Shown here in pieces: positions 12,586-14,433 of a stretch of DNA of 14,433 nucleotides. How positions within the stretch are numbered: the first letter of the stretch is position 1; each line of letters begins with the position of its first letter. The stretch comes from JAXHUA01 sp034189695. GTDB lineage: Bacteria; Chloroflexota; Dehalococcoidia; E44-bin15. Where the stretch lies: NCBI GenBank assembly GCA_034189695.1, contig JAXHUA010000108.1:1-14433 (forward strand), written 5' to 3'. The notes under the pieces are model-generated. The model was not told the origin of the DNA and did no database searches. It saw only the letters and a program-made list of their open reading frames with translations. The translations under genes and the position numbers were made by a program.

Positions 12586-13425
12586 ATGGAGAAGAAAGAC
12601 ATCATCGCCTTGCTGAACCAGGACCTGGAGGGCGAGCACGGCGCGATCATCCAGTATCTCACCCATGCCTATGCGATGGGTGAGGGGGAGATGGCGTGCG
12701 AGATCGAGGCTATCGCCAGGGAGGAGATGCGGCATCTGGACTGGCTCGCCGAGGCCATCGTGGAACTGGGAGGCGTGCCCAGCCTGGAACGAGGGCCGAT
12801 GCGCATGAAGGGTGAGTCAGTCGTCGAATGGATGGGGAACAACGTGTTGCTGGAAGAGGACGCCATGAACCCGTACCGGCAGCACATCGAGGCGATTGAC
12901 GACCCGAAGGTCAAGCGGTTGTTGCGGCGGATACTATCGGATGAGGAGGCGCACCACGCCAAGTTCGAGCACTTCGTCGAAAAGGCGAAGAAGGAGGGGG
13001 CCAAGGATGTGCGGGGCGACCGCCGCGACAAGGTGGCGGAGGTACTGAACTGGGGGATTGAACACGAGTACACGGTGATTCTTCAGTACTTGTTCCACTC
13101 CTACGTGTCGCCTGACAAGGAAGTGAAACGGCAGATGGAAGACCAGGCCATCAATGAGATGCAGCACCTCGGCTGGCTTGCCGAGGAGTTGGTCGATGGT
13201 GGAGGGCATCCCAGGGTGGAGCACCTTGAGGTTGACCAGTCGACGAAAGCGGCGGATATGCTTCGTGCCGATATCAAGATCGAACGGCAGGTGGCGGACA
13301 GGTACGATCACGCGGCGAAGGAGGTCGAAGACCCCGGCCTGAGAGACCTCCTGATTCGGATTAGAGACCACGAGATATACCATGCTGAGGTGTTCAGCGA
13401 CCTGCTGAAGGAACGGGAGGGTTAG
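12586..13425 (+). CDS. Tandem ferritin-like diiron protein (two four-helix domains)
   Basis: This 279-aa protein is an internal duplication of a bacterioferritin-like four-helix bundle. In domain 1 (about 5-140) the diiron ligands are Glu17, Glu47 and His50 (EEMRH), Glu90, and Glu121 with His124 (EEAHHA). In domain 2 (about 148-278) the matching set is Glu161, Glu191 and His194 (NEMQH), Glu233, and Glu263 with His266 (HEIYHA). Both metal sites therefore look complete. Such proteins oxidise Fe(II), store iron or reduce peroxide in the cytosol. The start ATG 12586 has GGAGG 5 bases upstream; an ATG four codons earlier and a longer in-frame extension are less likely. Rubredoxin lies before it and a CRP-type regulator follows, consistent with an oxidative-stress role (inference). 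Rubrerythrin itself would carry a fused rubredoxin domain, absent here. Confidence 0.9.
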   Translation: MEKKDIIALLNQDLEGEHGAIIQYLTHAYAMGEGEMACEIEAIAREEMRHLDWLAEAIVELGGVPSLERGPMRMKGESVVEWMGNNVLLEEDAMNPYRQHIEAIDDPKVKRLLRRILSDEEAHHAKFEHFVEKAKKEGAKDVRGDRRDKVAEVLNWGIEHEYTVILQYLFHSYVSPDKEVKRQMEDQAINEMQHLGWLAEELVDGGGHPRVEHLEVDQSTKAADMLRADIKIERQVADRYDHAAKEVEDPGLRDLLIRIRDHEIYHAEVFSDLLKEREG

Positions 13426-13514
13426 GCTCAAGCCGGCCGGCGCGCACGCAGGCGCTCGGTTCGGGGCGTGCTGGATTGAGCGATATCTCTTCCTATGGAG
13501 CGGCTCCACGGGAC

Positions 13515-14186
13515 ATGGATGAGCAGCTGGAGTTCCTGCAGTCGATCCCCTATTTCCGCGGCCTCGGTTCGGATGAACTGGAATCGGTAAAGGGGATCGT
13601 CTTCGAGAAGCTGGCCGAACGCGGCGACCTGATTCTTGTCGAAGGACAGGCGGCGGATGTCATGTACTTTGTTGGCTCGGGGGTGGTGAAGCTCTTCAAG
13701 ACGTCGGCTGACGGCAAGGAGCAGATACTCGCACTGGTCCGTCCTGGGGAGTCGATCAACGATGTCTCTGTTTTCGACGGCGGGCCCAACATCGCCAGCG
13801 CTCAGGCGATGGGGCCCGTCGTTCTCTACGGGATCGGGAAGGATGACCTGGATGGCGTCATGCGGGAACACCCTCAGGTGGCCCTCAACGCGAACAGCGC
13901 GCTCGCCGGTCAGGTGCGCCGTCTGGCGGCGCTGGTGGAGGACCTGTCTTTCAGACACGTCACCGAGAGGGTGGCAAAGATACTTCTGGAGTATGCCGGA
14001 AACGGAACAAGCCCGCAGCCACGTTTGACTCAGCAGGAGATGGCGGCTATGGCGGGGACGGTACGGGAGGTTGTGGGTAGGGCGTTGAAGGCGTTGGAGG
14101 ATGAGGGGATGATCAGGATTGACCGGCACCGCATTGCCATTACCGATAGGCGGGCCCTGGAAGATATGGTCGAGACGTACTACTGA
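13515..14186 (+). CDS. CRP/FNR family transcriptional regulator
   Basis: This 223-aa protein has an N-terminal cyclic-nucleotide-binding-like beta-roll (about 10-125, with YFVGSGVVKLFK and VRPGESINDVSVF), a dimerisation helix, and a C-terminal winged helix (about 165-212). The recognition helix GTVREVVGRALKAL has Arg184, Glu185 and Arg189, the pattern that reads TGTGA half-sites in CRP. There is no cysteine anywhere, which excludes an FNR-type iron-sulfur sensor. The Arg/Ser pair that holds cAMP in CRP is replaced (GGPNIASAQ), so the effector is unknown; haem or a small molecule remain possible. ATG 13515 is chosen by fit to family N-termini; TTG 13476 is an alternative, and neither has a clear ribosome site. 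It starts 89 bases after the ferritin-like gene and may regulate it or the ferredoxin downstream. Confidence 0.9.
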   Translation: MDEQLEFLQSIPYFRGLGSDELESVKGIVFEKLAERGDLILVEGQAADVMYFVGSGVVKLFKTSADGKEQILALVRPGESINDVSVFDGGPNIASAQAMGPVVLYGIGKDDLDGVMREHPQVALNANSALAGQVRRLAALVEDLSFRHVTERVAKILLEYAGNGTSPQPRLTQQEMAAMAGTVREVVGRALKALEDEGMIRIDRHRIAITDRRALEDMVETYY

Positions 14187-14218
14187 GACAAAGGTCGCAG
14201 TCAGAAGAGGCGGATGAA

Positions 14219-14227
14219 TGGTAGCAT
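14219..14227 (+). promoter_or_regulatory. Possible extended -10 promoter before the ferredoxin
   Basis: TGGTAGCAT forms an extended -10 with no recognisable -35 box. Transcription would begin roughly 15 bases before the ferredoxin start. Alternatively the ferredoxin is read from the regulator transcript, 63 bases upstream. Confidence 0.28.
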
Positions 14228-14249
14228 GTATCACGGGTGGTGAGGGATG

Positions 14250-14433
14250 ATGGTCACGATGCCAGTGTTGGACCAGGAGAAATGCAACGGTTGCGGACTG
14301 TGCATAGGTGTCTGTCACTGCAATGCCATTGTGATGATCGATGATGTCGTCGCTATTGTTGAGACGGAAGAGTGCGGCTGGTGCACTCTATGCGAAGCCG
14401 TGTGCCCCACCGGCGCCATATCGTGCCCCTTTG
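14250..14433 (+). CDS. 2[4Fe-4S] ferredoxin-type protein, 3' partial
   Basis: The first 61 residues are visible and the frame is open at the window end. Two cluster motifs are present: CNGCGLCIGVC at residues 12-22 and CGWCTLCEAVCPTGAI at 42-57. The first motif is followed by HC and not by the usual Pro, giving an extra Cys24; Cys59 follows the second. This suggests a small electron carrier in the cytosol or the N-terminal ferredoxin domain of a larger protein. ATG 14247, 14250 and 14259 are all in frame; AGGG just before them makes 14250 a reasonable choice, and a stop at 14241 limits further extension. It follows the CRP-type regulator by 63 bases on the same strand. Confidence 0.88.
   Translation, partial: MVTMPVLDQEKCNGCGLCIGVCHCNAIVMIDDVVAIVETEECGWCTLCEAVCPTGAISCPF

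Overview
The window (about 60% GC by eye) looks like a chromosome segment of a Chloroflexota bacterium, probably of the Dehalococcoidia/Anaerolineae type. This is inferred from the mix of gene families: a bacterial Stay-Green homologue, a class II photolyase beside TspO, an OFA-like MFS carrier, a crotonase, and a rubredoxin with a tandem ferritin-like protein. No rRNA, tRNA, CRISPR array or insertion sequence was seen. Genes are tightly packed. Starts are ATG or GTG; several have strong AGGAGG-type ribosome sites and several have none.

Layout. (1) 1-802: the 3' part of a glycine betaine/choline-type ABC substrate-binding protein. (2) 1012-3581, plus strand: class II CPD photolyase, then TspO, then a Stay-Green (SGR) Mg-dechelatase homologue, a group whose members share a theme of light and tetrapyrroles. 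(3) 3618-4445, minus strand: an enoyl-CoA hydratase/isomerase, divergent from a cation diffusion facilitator at 4681-5595, with a promoter for each between them. (4) 5669-5757: a strong promoter-like sequence followed at once by a strong intrinsic terminator, then an MFS transporter at 5787-7109. (5) 7130-11099, all minus strand: ABC ATPase and ABC-2 permease (overlapping ends), a 73-aa soluble protein, an 81-aa membrane protein, and an RNase J-like metallo-beta-lactamase/beta-CASP protein. (6) 11465-14433, plus strand: Hsp20 with a lysine-rich tail, a rubredoxin of 56 aa behind a Fur-like dyad, a duplicated diiron ferritin-like protein, a cysteine-free CRP-family regulator, and the start of a 2[4Fe-4S] ferredoxin.

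How the genes may work together. The right-hand block reads as a stress and iron/redox module: the rubredoxin could feed electrons to the tandem diiron protein, which is the arrangement of a rubrerythrin split over two genes. The left-hand block is the most striking. The SGR homologue keeps the His32, Asp34 and Asp62 pattern I recall as catalytic in a bacterial SGR, and it sits directly after a porphyrin-binding TspO and a light-dependent DNA repair enzyme. No photosynthesis genes are visible here. The role of a chlorophyll Mg-dechelatase in such a genome is open, and this is the best candidate in the window for an undescribed system.
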